Positions 11,425-24,559 of a stretch of DNA of 64,000 bases are shown here, one piece after another. The stretch is from positions 992,001 to 1,056,000 of the forward strand of contig JAIUPT010000030.1 in NCBI GenBank assembly GCA_022315425.1, read 5' to 3'. Numbering within the stretch: the stretch's first letter is position 1; every line of letters starts with the position of its first letter. The DNA comes from Pseudevernia furfuracea. Taxonomy: Eukaryota > Ascomycota > Lecanoromycetes > Lecanorales > Parmeliaceae. The translations under genes and the position numbers were made by a program. The notes below the pieces were generated by a model. It was not told the DNA's origin and searched no databases. It was given only the letters and a program-made list of their open reading frames with translations.

Positions 11425-11795
11425 GGCTAACAGGAACGCTTAACTCTGGCAGGTTAGAAAAGTTATAGAACCTGATAGATCCTTATTTGACTGTAGAGGG
11501 CTGTGGAAAGTTAATACTCAGAACGTGAGATTTGTCGACGAGGCTCAGGCTCAGCTGAGCGTCTGAGAGGCCGAACAGATGAGGTAAGTAGGAGACTCGG
11601 CTGAATTCAGAAGCAAGTTTACAAGGCTTTTAATCCGAGTGCTTGACTTCCACCGTGAAGGTAGAGTGTACGAGGCTGCGGTTGGGTTGGGTGGCTGGGT
11701 GGTATAAGTTGAGAGCTTGGTGTAATGTAATGTAATTTGGCAAACAAGAGTACGGCCGTTACCCGAGCGCTAGCGAATACTTTTACTCCAACAAA

Positions 11796-13040
11796 CTACC
11801 TGTGCCCCTGCTTCAACAATTTCCGGCTCCAGAAGAGCACCACCATTGTGAGCGAGCACCCGAGGATAGAGATTCCGCAATACTAGATGATCCAGTTGTA
11901 CCTCCCTGGTCCATACTCACAGAGAGGCGCTGACTGCACAATCAATTGAGTGAGCACTTATCGGCCCTGTAATCATATTCCCTACGCATTTCAAGAATGC
12001 CAAATTTCTGAATGTCCCCAGCGCTACTGTCGGATCATCACGCAAACCCAGGCCCATCTCCGTTCATAGTACCACGTATCCACCAGCGAAGATGCCATAG
12101 AGCAGAGAGGAGATGATAAGCGGTGGAAGCGAGGGGGCCAGACCCAGGAGGGTCAGAATGGAGATACGAGAGACGAGGGAGGAGCAGGTCGGGGACGAGC
12201 GTTTCAACGGAGATACGGTTAACAGAGAGGTGGCCGGTAATAATCTGGCCGAAAGACTGGGTGAAGGAGTAGACAACGAGGAAAAGTACGCCGATTTGGG
12301 GGCTGTAGCCGAGAGAGCCAGCGTGGGACGGCAAATACAATGTTGGAACGAAGTGACCGAGGCCTTGAAGGAGGGAAAAAGCTACAAAGAGGTAGATGAG
12401 CGGCTTTCGTAGGAACGCCATGTCAATCCTCCGTCTTCTGCTTGACTGAGACACTGGAAGCCCCCTTTCAAGAAACGGCAGTACTAGGCCAGTAAACTCC
12501 ACCAAGGAGCGTAACTGTATGTATTGAGCAGAGTGCCAGGCGACAGGCGTAGCGACCCCACTTACGCCCGAAGATGCTTGCATGATCCCCAAAGCCAAGC
12601 CGCTCTTCACTACGAACCACTCGTTGAACATGCTGATAACGGTAAAGTACATCAGTGAAGCCACCTTACGTAGCGATGAGAACTCCAATTGGAGTCGCAA
12701 AGCTGGCCGCCACGAGGCTCAATATAGATACAGCTTAGCTTATCCAAACCATGTATATGTGGTACTGGGGCCATACCTTTATGGGGGTCGTCATCAGACG
12801 GCGACCGAGATAGAAGACGCCGGTGGCGAGTGTAGCGATAACGGGTATGTTCTTATTGTCAAGAAAGAGCTTGTACTCGGAGTAGGAGGCTTGGAAGACA
12901 CGGAAGGAGAGGGCGAAGCCTGTGCAGGAGATTAGTAGATACAAGTAGACAGATGATGGTGACAATACTGACCCATTTGAAAGCCTTTCTCAGGATGGCA
13001 CCGAATAGAAGAATCCCTGTGGTGGCTCAGTCATCGATGG
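11796..13040 (-). pseudogene. MFS transporter relic, monocarboxylate-transporter type
   Basis: Reading right to left, the pieces resemble fungal MCT-like major facilitator proteins: FRVFQASYSEYKLF (~12880), NEWFVVKSGLALGIMQASSG (~12620), FLRKPLIYLFVAFSLLQGLG and FVPTLYLPSHAGSLGYSP (~12380). Then, in another frame, come LLGLAPSLPPLIISSLLYGI and FAGGYVVL, a TGA where W is expected, TEMGLGLRDDP, and after one more intron a final hydrophobic helix ending at 11796. The segment between GIMQASSG and the later pro-rich loop is too short, so a helix is missing. At least one frameshift (~12200) and one stop (TGG to TGA, ~12067) are needed. Some junctions could be introns, but no single splice set restores the reading frame. 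Confidence 0.65.
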
Positions 13041-14608
13041 GAGGTAGTTGATGGTCATTCAGTTCCGGTTCTGACTAATTTGACGGCCGGGCATCGATAT
13101 ATTCATTATGACTGCCGAGTTAGGCCTGTGCAGGAGCTCGAACCAGTGGGACCGGGGGTTAGTAGGTCTCATGGACGGCCAAATCACGTGGTCACGTGCT
13201 CTCGCGGCTATCGCATATATCGACCCTGCATGGTATCACCGTCATGGGCACATCGTCATAGCATCGTCATGGAGGATATTCCTTGGTGGGGCCATGGCCA
13301 TAAATATGCTGCCTCCTCAGCGTCCCATTTGCTTTCCCCTGTATTCGATTCGGTCTCAACAAGAGGCAAATAGTTCTTCTTTTCCTCCCGCCCGCCCTGC
13401 ATACTTGTATCTAGCTATATATTTCACTCCAGGTCTATGCTGCATAAGCATGGGAGTTATCTAGCGCTGGGGCGACGACGATATGCCCCGCCGGGCCTCT
13501 ATTAGCCCTGGCGTTGGAAATATCCAACCATTCCACGAAAGTTTGTATAGCCTCGTGATTGCCAAATCGGTGAAATTGCATGGAGCATGAGAAGACTAAC
13601 AGGCTGTAAATAACGACGAGGATAACTGAGGGCCCTAGAACGACCTGCTAGGGCAATGCCTCTAGCACTGTAATCCGGTCATTCTATAGGGCAGAAGACC
13701 TGTGCGGACGGGGTCTCTAGCTCTATGGTCATAATCCTTGTGTAGGTTGGATGGCTTGTGGCTCCCAGATCTCTGGCTCTGCAGTCTTAGTCATTGTATG
13801 GGATAAACGAGCGGTAAGCCCAGATTACTAGCCCTTTCGTCATAGAAATATCCTATGTAATTCCTCATTGTGAGGCCGGGAGAATAAGGTCGGCGAGGGC
13901 TAAATTCTTCGTCATCATGCCTGCGTTAGTCCTTCACAAACTAGTGAGCGAGGCTATTGGCGCACTTTTGCAACATGAAAATCGTAAGTCATCTGAAGTG
14001 ATTCGAGTAAAAGGCTAGACTAAAGTACATAGCAGTGAATAGTGGAAAGAAAGAGAAAACGCGACCAGCTGCGCAAGATTTGTGGCTCCTTCCGTACACG
14101 GCGGCTCGGAGAAAACCACGCCGCACTTGAGCGCTTCTGGCAATTTTGTCGACATCAACCACCGTCTTCTTCTTCTTCTCTTTCAGGTCCATGAGAAAAA
14201 TCGTAAGGCCCAGCCTTGCACAGAAAGACGAAAGTTTTCTGGTGGAACGTGCAATACATTGTCTGTTGTAAAGAAGCGAAGACTTTCCTGGTGGAACATT
14301 CATTGATCGAGGGTCGTACAAAGCGGACTGATGGCGCAAAACTATTACAAGTTTGTGTGCCTTGAGTTCAAATAGTCCGGAGAGAAAAATAGGTCCGGAC
14401 ATCTGAGAGAAGAATCGAAGGTTAATAGATCCCGAACATGGCGGAGGCTCTTGGAACAGGTTGAAACTGTACATTGAGCGCAATGACGGTCTGTGGAAGT
14501 GATGGAGACAAGATTTCGAACATGAGCGGCCAGGAGCATGGGAATGTTAAAAGACTTCAAGGTAGAGCGAGCATAGCAAGAGCGCTACTCGCAGTTGGAA
14601 TGTGTGGC
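13041..14608. other. Gene-poor region
   Basis: No recognisable coding sequence. It contains the degenerate tandem repeats listed separately. The minus-strand open frame at 13989-14483 shows no motif and is probably chance. Confidence 0.4.
13645..13870. repeat. Degenerate ~55-60 bp tandem repeat
   Basis: Four diverged units can be laid over one another. Each contains a CTCTAGCTCT-like core, then GTCAT, then a TGTATGGGAT/CTATAGGGC-like end (cores near 13660, 13715, 13772 and 13826). Identity is low, so unit borders are approximate. Confidence 0.4.
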
Positions 14609-17230
14609 TTATGATTGATCGTCTGCTGTACCGTCGACAACGTGCCGCGTGCGCTTCTTGGCTGGCGGTGGCACTTCGATGGACTTGCGCTTTTTACCGG
14701 CAGTATAAGCAGACTTGAGAGGTGCAGCTGTGGTACGGGGTGCTGCTTGCTTATTCTGGGCTTTCTGACCGTAGTTCATATCTTTCGGATCATCTGGTGT
14801 GTCGCTGCTGGGTCCACTGACTGCGCTATTTGGTGCACTGATCGTGTCTTCGTCCCGCTGAGTCTGGAGAACATTAGTCATATCCATAGCTCAGAGCAGA
14901 TTTCGACATACTGTGGGAACAGACGCGACTTGGGTCCCAGCACTGGGGTAGAAGGCGGCCTGATAGCCTGCCACGATGCCGGTTGATGGAGCCACGACGG
15001 CTACCGACTCATTGTTAGACGTCTTGAGTGCTCCCGAATCTTGTCCTGGTCTTGCGTCGGCCGCACCCTGGGCGATGAGGGCTTTGGCTGCGTTTGCAGT
15101 TACCGCGAAACCCTTCTTCGGATCGATGACAGGCATTCCGCGGCGACCCTTTGGCTTGGGAGGGGTCTGCTTCCGGTCTTCGTTGGTCGTGAAATCCATG
15201 CCCGCTTTTAGTGCAGCTTGACTGATGACCGATGTTGGAAGATTAGCTTCAGCGATCTCATCGGCATACCAAGACTTTCTCTTGTCGGTCTTCGGTGTGC
15301 GACCACGCTGGATTCATTATCAGCTTGCCTGACTTCCATATGTTCAATTGCAATAACTCACCTTCTTTGGCTCAGAAGTGTTGGTCACCTGCGTTTTGCG
15401 CTCTGGAGAATCTGTCTCGCCACCTGGATGCCGAAATGGACCCTTTCGATTGGCTGGATGAGACGGTGCTTTACCATATTCCTGTCTGAGGTTCGATTGG
15501 TTCGAAGCAAAGGGAAATTGTCTCGCTTGCTGGCTTTGCGCAGCTAGCTCGGGCATTCCCTCAAATCTTGCTTGAGATGGTGTCCAGGGGCGTGATTCTT
15601 GTGGCATATAACCATAGTGGATACTGCCGAATGGCGCTGCTCGCTGCCCAGTGATGAACGGGATGACACCAGGCGCTACTGGATCCTGGGTTCTCGGAAC
15701 ATGAAATTTCACAGACCACTGGGTCAAGAATCTCTCGTTTTCGTTGTTCATGTTCATGATGATCACTTGGTTGCGTGCGTAAGAATTGTACACAGCTTCG
15801 AGTGTTTGTGGCACAAGTCCTGGATCTAGGAAGGTCGGGCTCATTGGAGAGGCTTGTGGTATATGTAGGCCTGACAATAGAGTTGCTCGTTAGCTCCCAG
15901 CAACTTGCGACCACGGAACACGTCAATCATACCTTGCTGCATAAAGTTGATACGAGCGTTCAAAGTCCCACCGGACAAAGGTGGACTAGGGGCATAGATA
16001 TGTGGTGAAGCTGGAACCAGAGACTGTTGATGTCGTTGGTATGCAATCATCGAAGTCTCGGCAGGTGGCTGCAATGGCTGAGGGCGGGTTTTTAGCTTGG
16101 GTTCGGTCTGAAGATGCTGTTGTGGTTGCGAGTGCAATTGGGGGAACTGCTTCTGCTTGCGCTCTTGCCAGAAGTTATGCAGCTTCACACGCTCAATGAG
16201 CAAATATTCGTCAAGAAGGCGCTGTGTCTGGTATTGCGCATTCTCCTCTGCGATGCGTTTTTCTTGATCAGCGCTGGACAGCTGTGCAGTCTCGGTTATA
16301 CTCTCGTCAAGCTTCTCTTTAGCTTCTAGACGAGAGGCTGCGAATATTTTCTGCGCCTCGGCGTCATCGATGGGCTCATCGCCTAGCTTCCAGCCAGGAG
16401 GGGTCAGTAAGTCTCCCAGATGTCCCACTCCTGGGATGCGATGACTGGGTCCAATCTGGTCAGCGCGACGACTGTATATGTTGAAAAGTAGCGCTGGGTT
16501 CTTCTTATCTGGGCGGTTCTCTTGGCTGTCTCCATTGGGCAACCCTGGTTTTGAAGGAGGGACCACTGATACATTACTTGCTACCGGCGCTGGGCGTCCG
16601 GGAAGCATTATTGGAGGTTGGTTGGCGTCATTGGGAGCAAGATCCTTCAAAGTCTCAGTGATACCAGGAAGCTGGGTCACTGGTAGTGGCTCGCGTATAT
16701 CGCCCGCCTTGGTTAATTGCAGTGACGGAGCCTGGCGTTGCGTCGTCGTGATAGTGGTAGTAATGGGTGATGGGACTTTTTTGAGACCTGCTCCGAACCC
16801 TGCGGGTGGACTACCAAAGCCATGACCACCTGGTGCTATACGCCTCTAAGTTAGCAGACGTTTGTGAAACTCCTGTTACGTTGAAGCAACCTCAACACAT
16901 CTGCCGGAAGCACTTTTCGGGTCCGGACACTCACGACTACCAACGACACTGGCCGCTCTCAATCGTCCTCGCTTACTCGAGCTTGCTGGACTAAGCATAT
17001 CGGCGCTGCTCGCCCTGTAAAAAGCGTCAGAGAATATATAATCGTTGGGGTGACTGGACTCCGACTTACGGCGGAGTGTTCAACTTGTTGCCATTGCCCT
17101 CGACGTTCCCAACTTTGTCTTTGCTAGCCCGTGTCATTTCATGGCTTGGACTCGCGCTCTCCATAATCGATAGCTTGCTTGGTGTTCTTGGTTGTGCGGG
17201 CTGGGAGTTGTGGATTTTATTAGGCTCCAT
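14609..17230 (-). CDS. Gln/Pro-rich protein with Lys-rich tail, function unknown
   Basis: Multi-exon gene. The first exons are clear: 17070-17230, 16935-17014, then a long exon from 16835. Later coding blocks end near 15940, 15360, 14915 and at the stop at 14609. The joined protein is about 760 residues. In order it has an N-terminal Ser/Pro region, a segment with PGVGHLGDLLTPPGWKLGDE, a charged helical segment (KLDESITETAQLSSADQEKR to FWQERKQKQ) that may form a coiled coil, and a Gln/Pro-rich stretch. Next comes WYADEIAEANLPTSV and finally basic segments (KPKGRRGMP, KKRKSIEVPPPAKKRTR). The basic tail suggests a nuclear protein, possibly a chromatin or transcription cofactor; that is inference. 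I do not recognise the family. Exon borders after the third exon are approximate. Confidence 0.65.
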
Positions 17231-17686
17231 GCCGGGTGAAAACGGTCACGACTAGGTGAACGCTAAGCTTTGTGTTATAAAAGTGAAGCAATGCGTCGAT
17301 TCAGCGATTTATTGTATGACTTAGACTGCCATATTTTCACAGTGATGGTTGGAAGGGGAATTGGTCAATGTTGTAGGGAATTGAAATAACAATGTTGATG
17401 TTTATCCATACGACGGAATTGGAGCGCGAGGCCAGCCGATGTCAAAACAACTCGTTATGGTCAACAAAAAATTGTATCATTTTTCAAGCAGACGCAGAGC
17501 CTATGATTACACATAGCTGTACTGGGTATCACATCTGGTTGCAAGCTAGCTATGTTGGAAATGACAAGGGATGATCTTGTCTGCAAGCTAAAGTCTACCT
17601 CGTCATAAGATCACTCACACCTATGCTTGAATTGTTGCAGAGGAAACCCACACAAGGGAATCCCCAGCAGTATTGCTCTTGTGAGT

Positions 17687-19756
17687 CTAGCTCCAGCCGC
17701 CATTAGTGTCAGCAGTAGCAGGAGCCTCGCTACCCCAGGCATCACCAGAGGCATCGCCATTGGTCTGCCCTGCCCCACCCCAAGCATCACCACCAGCCGC
17801 GTCATCGCCCTCATCATCAGTATCGTCATCGAAATTCAGCTCTTTCTCGTTCTCGGGCTTGTAGCCCTCAAGGAAGTCAGGTACGACCTGGTGGGTTTCA
17901 ATGAGCAGCTTGGTCAAGGCCTCTGCGATATCCTCGTTCTTGTCATTGTAGAAAGATGTCGCCACGCCGGTGTTGCCGATACGAGCAGTCCTCCCGATGC
18001 GATGAACATATTCATGAATACCACCATAGTTCGAATCAGGTAAGTCGTAGTTGATGACATGCATCACGTTCTTAATGTCGAGTCCGCGAGCAGATACACC
18101 AGTGGCAACAAGTAGAGGAGCTTTGGCTGATCTGAAGGCACGACTGTACATCGTGAGTAGGTATTATATTAGCATGTGCTAGGACTGGCTTACATTGCGT
18201 CTTCGCGCTCACGCTGTGTGCGGTCTGAGTGTATAGACGTGCTTGGAAGCCCACGGTTATACAGGAAGTCATCAAGAAAATCGGCTGCCTTCTTGTTGTT
18301 CACAAAGACAATGGTACGAGCAGGTGGCATTGAGAGCAAGAGGTCAAAGAGACATTCGCGCTTCTTGGGCTCATTGACAAAGAGGACCTGCAATCTGTAA
18401 GCCTATACTCGCAAAGGCTGTGAGAACGCTCTTACCTTCTGGACAATGTTAGTATGTGAAGAGCCGGCGCGACCGACGCGGATGCGGATGTGATCCTTTG
18501 ACATATACTCTTTGGCAACAGCGCGAGCTTCCTTGGGGAACGTGGCAGAGAACATCATGTAAACGTGATCATCATCGGCATTAGCATCTGCGCCTCCCAT
18601 CACATTCTTCATTTCTTCGACCCAGTCAGGAGACACCATTTCGTCAGCCTCATCGATAATGGTATACCTAATATAGTTAGTGTCACGTCGTAGACAATTT
18701 TGGGACTGATGTACTTGACACGGCTAAGAGAAAGAAGGTGACCACGGCCCATGAAGTCCATGAGACGTCCAGGTGTAGCAATCAAAACATCGCAACCCTT
18801 TCTTAGTTCATCCATTTGCTCTCCGGTCGGAGCGCCACCATAGATGACGCAAGGACGAAGCATAGATCGGTAGCAAAGACGACGGGCTTCATCAAAGATT
18901 TGAGTTGCTAGCTCACGAGTAGGGGCAACAACAAGGATCAAAGGCTCAGCACGAACGCCTTGTTCCCGAGTCCATGGCTTGGTGAGGTTCGGACGTGGGG
19001 CAGCTAATTTTTTGGCCTTACCCATAAGCTTGGACAGGGTAGGGATCAAGAATGCAGCTGTCTTTCCGGATCCTGCGACATTGTCAGTGTTGTTTGCTTT
19101 AAATATTATGTTGCACATACCAGTCTGAGCAATGCCAATGATGTCGATGCCTTTCAAGACCGAGGGTAAACAGTAAGCTTGAATCGGAGTTGGAATCTTG
19201 TAGCCGCAGAATTTGACATTTGCGAGCATTTGAGGATGAAGACCAGCGTCTTCAAACTATGCGAAAAGCAAGTCAGCATTGCTTGCAAATGAGGGTAGTG
19301 GTGAAGGTACCTTGGCAACTGGCTTGATCTTCGTCTCGCTCTCGAAGGTGACGGCGATTTCGGTAAGCCTGGCCCGGTCAATTATGCCAATCAGCATTGG
19401 CATGTGTAGGGTGTGGCTTACTTGGAGAACTCTTCCCCCTGCTCCACCTTATGCTCATCTCCGAACAGCATATGCTTCAGTTCCACGTGCTCTGGCCCAA
19501 CCTCACCGTAGTCGTCGTTCCATTCATATTTGGCGGCATCAGCAGCCCAATTCGAGTTGTCTCCTTGCGGCTGATCTGACTCTGAAGCTGGAGCAGTCTT
19601 GTCACGAGGTTCTGCGTTGTACTTCGCGTAGTCGAATCCCAAGGGGGTGCCCCATTTCGTATCTTTGACGCGGTCGAGTGCCGCCTCATTTATCTGCACA
19701 TTGGCGACCTTGTTGGTCACATCGGACAAAGCGCGGTCGTCACCGTTGGCAGACAT
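17687..19756 (-). CDS. DEAD-box ATP-dependent RNA helicase (Ded1/Vasa-like)
   Basis: Seven exons, in transcription order: 19422-19756, 19311-19368, 19121-19256, 18715-19072, 18436-18667, 18194-18387 and 17687-18143. Together they give 589 residues with every junction in frame. Helicase motifs appear in order: a Q-motif region (PTPIQAYCLP), motif I (AQTGSGKT, split by an intron inside TG), PTRELA, TPGRL, DEAD (IIDEADEM), SAT (FSATF), a motif IV-like VFVNNKK, ARGLDI and HRIGRTAR. The N-terminus carries a WG/Asp-rich segment and the C-terminus an acidic Gly/Trp/Asn tail ending GGWS. Family members unwind or remodel RNA-protein complexes. The motifs place it in the Ded1/DDX3/Vasa group, but it lacks an RGG tail, so it may be a filamentous-fungal paralogue rather than Ded1 itself. 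Confidence 0.92.
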
Positions 19757-22259
19757 AGTGACGAGCTTGAAGTTTTGGAGTTCTGTACTGGGGCTTTAGC
19801 TAGACTTTCGGAACGATTGTATTGATGAATGAGCAGTCAAAAATTGTTTGCGAGGGAATGCACTTGATGCAGGATGAAGACTCGGGGTGGGTGTGGCAGG
19901 TGGACGAAGAGCTTGATGGATCTGTGTTCAGCTCTGACTTCGACCTTACTTGGTTAAGGTGGCAAAGTCAACGCGTCGACCTCTGGCCGCAATGACGTTC
20001 TCGACGATGGAAGTGAGGTGAGCAACAAAGAGTGTAGGTGATATGGCTGATGGAGAAGATGGAGGTGTGAGACGGATGCGAGATAACTGAGGCGGAGAAA
20101 ATGAGGCTTTGTGAAGACACGATGGAATGAGGTAAAGAATTGTGAGTGTAGCATACCTTGATTGATGGTTTCACGGTGGCAACAGACTGTTGATCTGCTT
20201 GTGGGACGTTAATGGACACCGTAGAATGATGTTTGACTGGTTACCAGAAGTCCTGACGGGGTGCAGGTCCTGTTTGGCTGATCGTCAAAGAAGGATGAAG
20301 ATGTGTAAGAAAGAAGAAAGAAGAAACTGTCGAGCAATAAGGATTGAAGTGACTACCTTAGTGTGCCCTATACCCTCGGCTAATGTTGATCCCGCTGCTC
20401 GAGTGTGATGATTTCCGTGATATTCTCTCCAATAAGCCGGAACTTTGGCCCGGCCTCAGTGTCTTGCTTCTTAGCCACTCAATTGTGAGATACTCTAACT
20501 TTGGCATCCCAAAGGCCACGGAGATATATCAAACTGAGAATACTATGCTACATTCTTGATGGCCCAACTCAGTATGTACGAAGGCTTGAACAATCGGCGA
20601 CTCCCACTCCTGCTGCCAAGATGCTGGTCACCAGCTACACTCAAACCCAATCCTTTTTTTATGCGAACAGACCGTTAACAAAGAACAGAACCAGAAAGGA
20701 CTGGAACAAATCTGACAGTAACAAAGCATCATCATATGGAAGCCTCCTCCTATGTTGCATAAGGATGGTGTCCGAAGTATGAGAACAGAAAGGGGAGAAA
20801 CAAAACGTGCAATGAACTTACATCGGGTTAAGGCACTACCCGTAGATTGCTTTCCGTTCACCAGTCAGTATCCAGGCTTGCTTGGGAGTGTCAGCTCAAT
20901 TTTCGGACTATCTTAGCTGGTCGTCCAGTGTTCCAGGGCCTTGTGTCGACTCCTAGCTTCTCCATTGCCATGGCCATCAAGACACCCGCAGTGCCCTGCT
21001 ATTCAGCTCTTTGGATAGATTTACCCGCTGTATAGCCCATCTCGCTTGAGGAAGACTTACCCAAGGACATTAAGTGGAGGCGTGGGACAGAGGAGGATGA
21101 TTTGGAGTTGGCAGAATGGCACCAGATTGGATGCAGATCCATGCTATTATTCATCGGCTTACTACCGTGGAGGCTAGGCCTTAGAGTCCTTTGATCCAGA
21201 GTCAAGAATCATCCCCCATCACGGATGGAGATCTTCGAACTGACCGGATACTGGCAGCATCTGACTGGCTTCGATTGTCGTTGAGGAGGGTAGTACCTTT
21301 AATATCTGTACGATTGCCGTTGTGCATGTCAGATGTTATATACTGAAGGAAGAAACAAGGTGGCAACGTTGTGCTATACGTACGTGATATTCGAGAGCGA
21401 TTTGGGAGACTCCAAAGATGGCCGAACACTTGTTTGGTAAGGTCATACACATGAGCAAGGTCAGTGAACTATGTCAGCTGGGACACTTATTCGCTTAGTA
21501 GACCCTACCTGAAATGCTTTACATATTCATCACTATCGAATCGGGAACAGCAGTCACAACGATGAACACATGTGAAAGCTCAAGGCTTACGCGGAAAGTC
21601 TTATATACATTCGGACACTCTCGCTCATCAACGTCGAGCAATCTCCCCTTGAAACCCCGGAACCCGACCCCACATTCGTCACGAAAATTCATTGCCTGCC
21701 TTCCTAGAGACCTCGTGGGTGCTAACAGTAGGATCTTTGCAACTTTCAGCACTGTCAGATGTTTCGGGGGTGGAGATACTCACTCATTGATCGTCCTTCA
21801 TTGCTGGTCACACCGAGAGAATTGAATCTTTGAGCTATTCTACCATGGCATTCCCATGATCCGTGGGATCCTGTCATCTGTCCTCTTGGATTCAACCCCT
21901 AAGCGCATGCCATCTGCTGGCTATCTAATGGTTCCTCAACAGCTTCATCGCCCACAAGGGACTCTTGGTCCTTGGTAAATACCTTTGTGCCACTGATCCT
22001 TCCGGTGTCATGAGAGTGCTCGGGATCCTCTCCACGGACGATATCTCCTTCATCAACCTTCTCAGCAGCCCCAAGATGTTAAGAACGTCATGCTTGATGT
22101 CCACCAGGTCAGCGAGCGTGTCCATTGGATTGCGCCATACCAAGCGACTTTTGAGATGATATCGAGCAATCTGGATTTTTTGTAGATAAAATAGCGAAGC
22201 ACCATAATCGAAGGTAAAGGATGAAAAATCTCACGCCATTGAAAAGAATGCCGTTTGCA
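19757..22259. other. Intergenic, no assignable gene
   Basis: Holds the promoter and leader of the helicase at its left end. The rest has only short frames (e.g. 20501-20782 plus, 21519-21752 minus) with no motif or convincing exon chain. Confidence 0.4.
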
Positions 22260-23922
22260 TCATACTAGGGGAACGAGAACGACCACGAATACAAAGAGTG
22301 TCAGTGTTGACGAGTCCCCGAATGCGGCTTTGGCTGAATTGTCCCTTCTGTCATTGAAATTGACTCCTGGATGTGCTCGATGCTGATTTGAGGGCTTGCC
22401 GTGAGGGTAGGCTTTGGGATGACCTAGTGGTTGGCCATGACGACGTGCAATGGATTGGGAACGTTTGTTGACCACAGGCTGAAATCTATCGTCTGCCATG
22501 GTGCTGGAGACATCTCTGAAGACTTGTGGGTGTTCGCCATAGACTGAATCGTAGTAATCGTCATCGTCATCATCAGAGCTCTCAGACGAGGAGTGTGCTT
22601 GTAGGCGGTTGTTTGGATCCCAATCTTTCGCGTTTTGGAACTCGTGTCTTGCTGCAGCAATGTGGTCTTGAAAGCATTTTACTGAAGTCCGAGCATGTCT
22701 TCACGTCTCCATCTTCTCCCAGCATTTCTGACGTCTATCTGTCAGTGTTCGAGTAAGCCTTGACCCAACTGAAGCATTCCCAGTCCAGCCATCCTTGTTG
22801 GGTCACCGCTCCTCCCAGGGAAGAACATGTTGAAATCACCACTCTTCCATCACAGCCCTTCCAAGGACAAGATGGCTCGTCACCCCAATTCACACCACCA
22901 CCCGCAAACATGCCGCATATATTTATAGGGTTTCCGTCACTCATAGGTGTCAGCATCCCAGTACAAACAGAACTTAGTAATAAAAACTAGAAAGCTTGTC
23001 AGCAAGATCTCGTTGTACTATTTCTCCAGGAATCAGTGTTCTCACCGCTGCTCTTCTCCCAGCTGTCTATAATTCTCGAAAGTTGCACGTGGCATCACCA
23101 GTAAAGTTTGTGACGATTTATACGCATACCTCCTGCATTGCTACCGGATGTGGGAGCCGACGTGGTTCCCTGGGCTGATGGCATTCAATTTGGGCACGCC
23201 ATAGCGGATTGGCCTGGTTGCGTTGAAGTTGGGTATGAACTGATGCTGTTGCTTGGATTTCTCGAGAGATCATAGTTCGACCCGATGTTTTGCGGGTGAA
23301 CTGGCCCTGAAGCAGTTGAAGAGTCATGACGGCCACCGATATTGGAAGGGTGAGTATGGGAGGACCTGACCCCTTCAGCCATGAAGTCGCTCAAGTCGCG
23401 ATCCAATCTCTTGTACTCATGCTCCAGGTTGCTGACTGACGCTTGAAGCCGGTCGAGAAAAACCCTTTGCCATTGATGCGATGCTGCTCTGCTGCGAGAA
23501 AGCTGGAGGCTCGAGTTTTGCACTCTCACGTTAGTCCCGAATCCCTGCAAAGAAAGGACTATGAGGACATCCTTCATGTAAGATTCCGTTCGCTTTGCAG
23601 AGAGAGCAGAAGGCAACTTCCGATGCAGTCCCTGGCTCGTAGGAGGCTAGTTCTTGATGAGAATGGCTTTTTCCAAGGAGATCGGATCGACGTTGGTGTT
23701 GTTCCGCTGTGCGAAACTCATGGCTGAACAAGTAGTGGAACACTGCTCGTTTCGATTGCAAGGTTGGTCGTGGTCACCAAGAGGAAGATTTGCTCGACTT
23801 ATCCCAGTCCATCTTGCCAACATTGGCGGTACCACAATGCTCCTTTCGAGTCGAACGCAACCAGCCGAGCAGGCAATGAATTGTTGCTCCAATTCTTCGA
23901 GTACCAGTGCAGCTGTGGGCAT
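22260..23922 (-). CDS. Tentative hypothetical gene, multi-exon
   Basis: Three protein-like blocks lie in order on the minus strand. The 5' block starts at the ATG ending at 23922 (MPTAALVLEELEQQF...), or alternatively reads SYEPGTASEVAFC-like sequence near 23600. A middle block (about 23540-23200) has a likely coiled-coil stretch, RLQASVSNLEHEYKRLDRDL. A 3' block begins after a candidate acceptor near 22680 and contains KDWDPNNRLQ, a Ser/Asp run (SSESSDDDDDDYYDS) and a Lys/Arg/His-rich region. It ends in a short hydrophobic tail (LTLFVFVVVLVPLV) at 22260. The tail could be a membrane anchor. I could not fix all splice junctions, so this may be a decayed gene. No family is recognised. Confidence 0.35.
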
Positions 23923-24559
23923 CTAGCTGAAGAGACGTAGAGGCTCTGGAGCTCAGAAGAATGCTAAGAAGACAAAGAGTATTTTTTTATATAGCGTCCT
24001 GAAAAGGTAAAGTGTGATTTGAAGATGTGTGTGTCTCCAAAAAAAGGCGGCGTACATAAAGGTGACGAAAAATGTTTCAGCCTGACATGCTCACAGCCCC
24101 AACTCAAAATGTCGAAATCTGTGCCAAGCCCCTAATTTGCAAAGACCGACCCTCCAACATCGGAAATGCTGTTCATGAAGAAAGATATCGAAGGTAGAAT
24201 GTATAGTGGGTATCGTAGCTGACTGAGTGGAAAGGTTGATTCCGGTGCCAACTTTGTGCACCTGGCTGTAGCATGTGATATGCGAAGCTGGATGAAGTTT
24301 GAAGAAGTCTTCATGCCACGCATGCCTTCAAAAGATGTTGGAGAGCTTTGCTGATGATGTTGCAGGAGGTATGTCATGGATTTATGGCTTAGGGAGTGCT
24401 GGAAGCGCTGCTAATGCTGGAGCCCCCAGGTATAATGATGGTGCGAAGCGGAAGAACACTTGTAGGAGACAGGTGATTTAGAGCCTTAGTGCTGCTGGTG
24501 CTCTAAGATTGGTGATCGTGTGGCCAGAAAGGCAACGCTGGAAGAGCGAAGTCCTCAAG
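23923..24559. other. No gene seen
   Basis: AT-rich intergenic sequence leading into the minisatellites; no coding signal. Confidence 0.35.

Noticed and set aside
13989..14483. 164-residue minus-strand ORF
   Set aside because: No motif, low-complexity flanks, no intron partners.
15120..15160. KPKGRRGMP as an AT-hook
   Set aside because: It lacks the GRP core of AT-hooks; described only as a basic segment.
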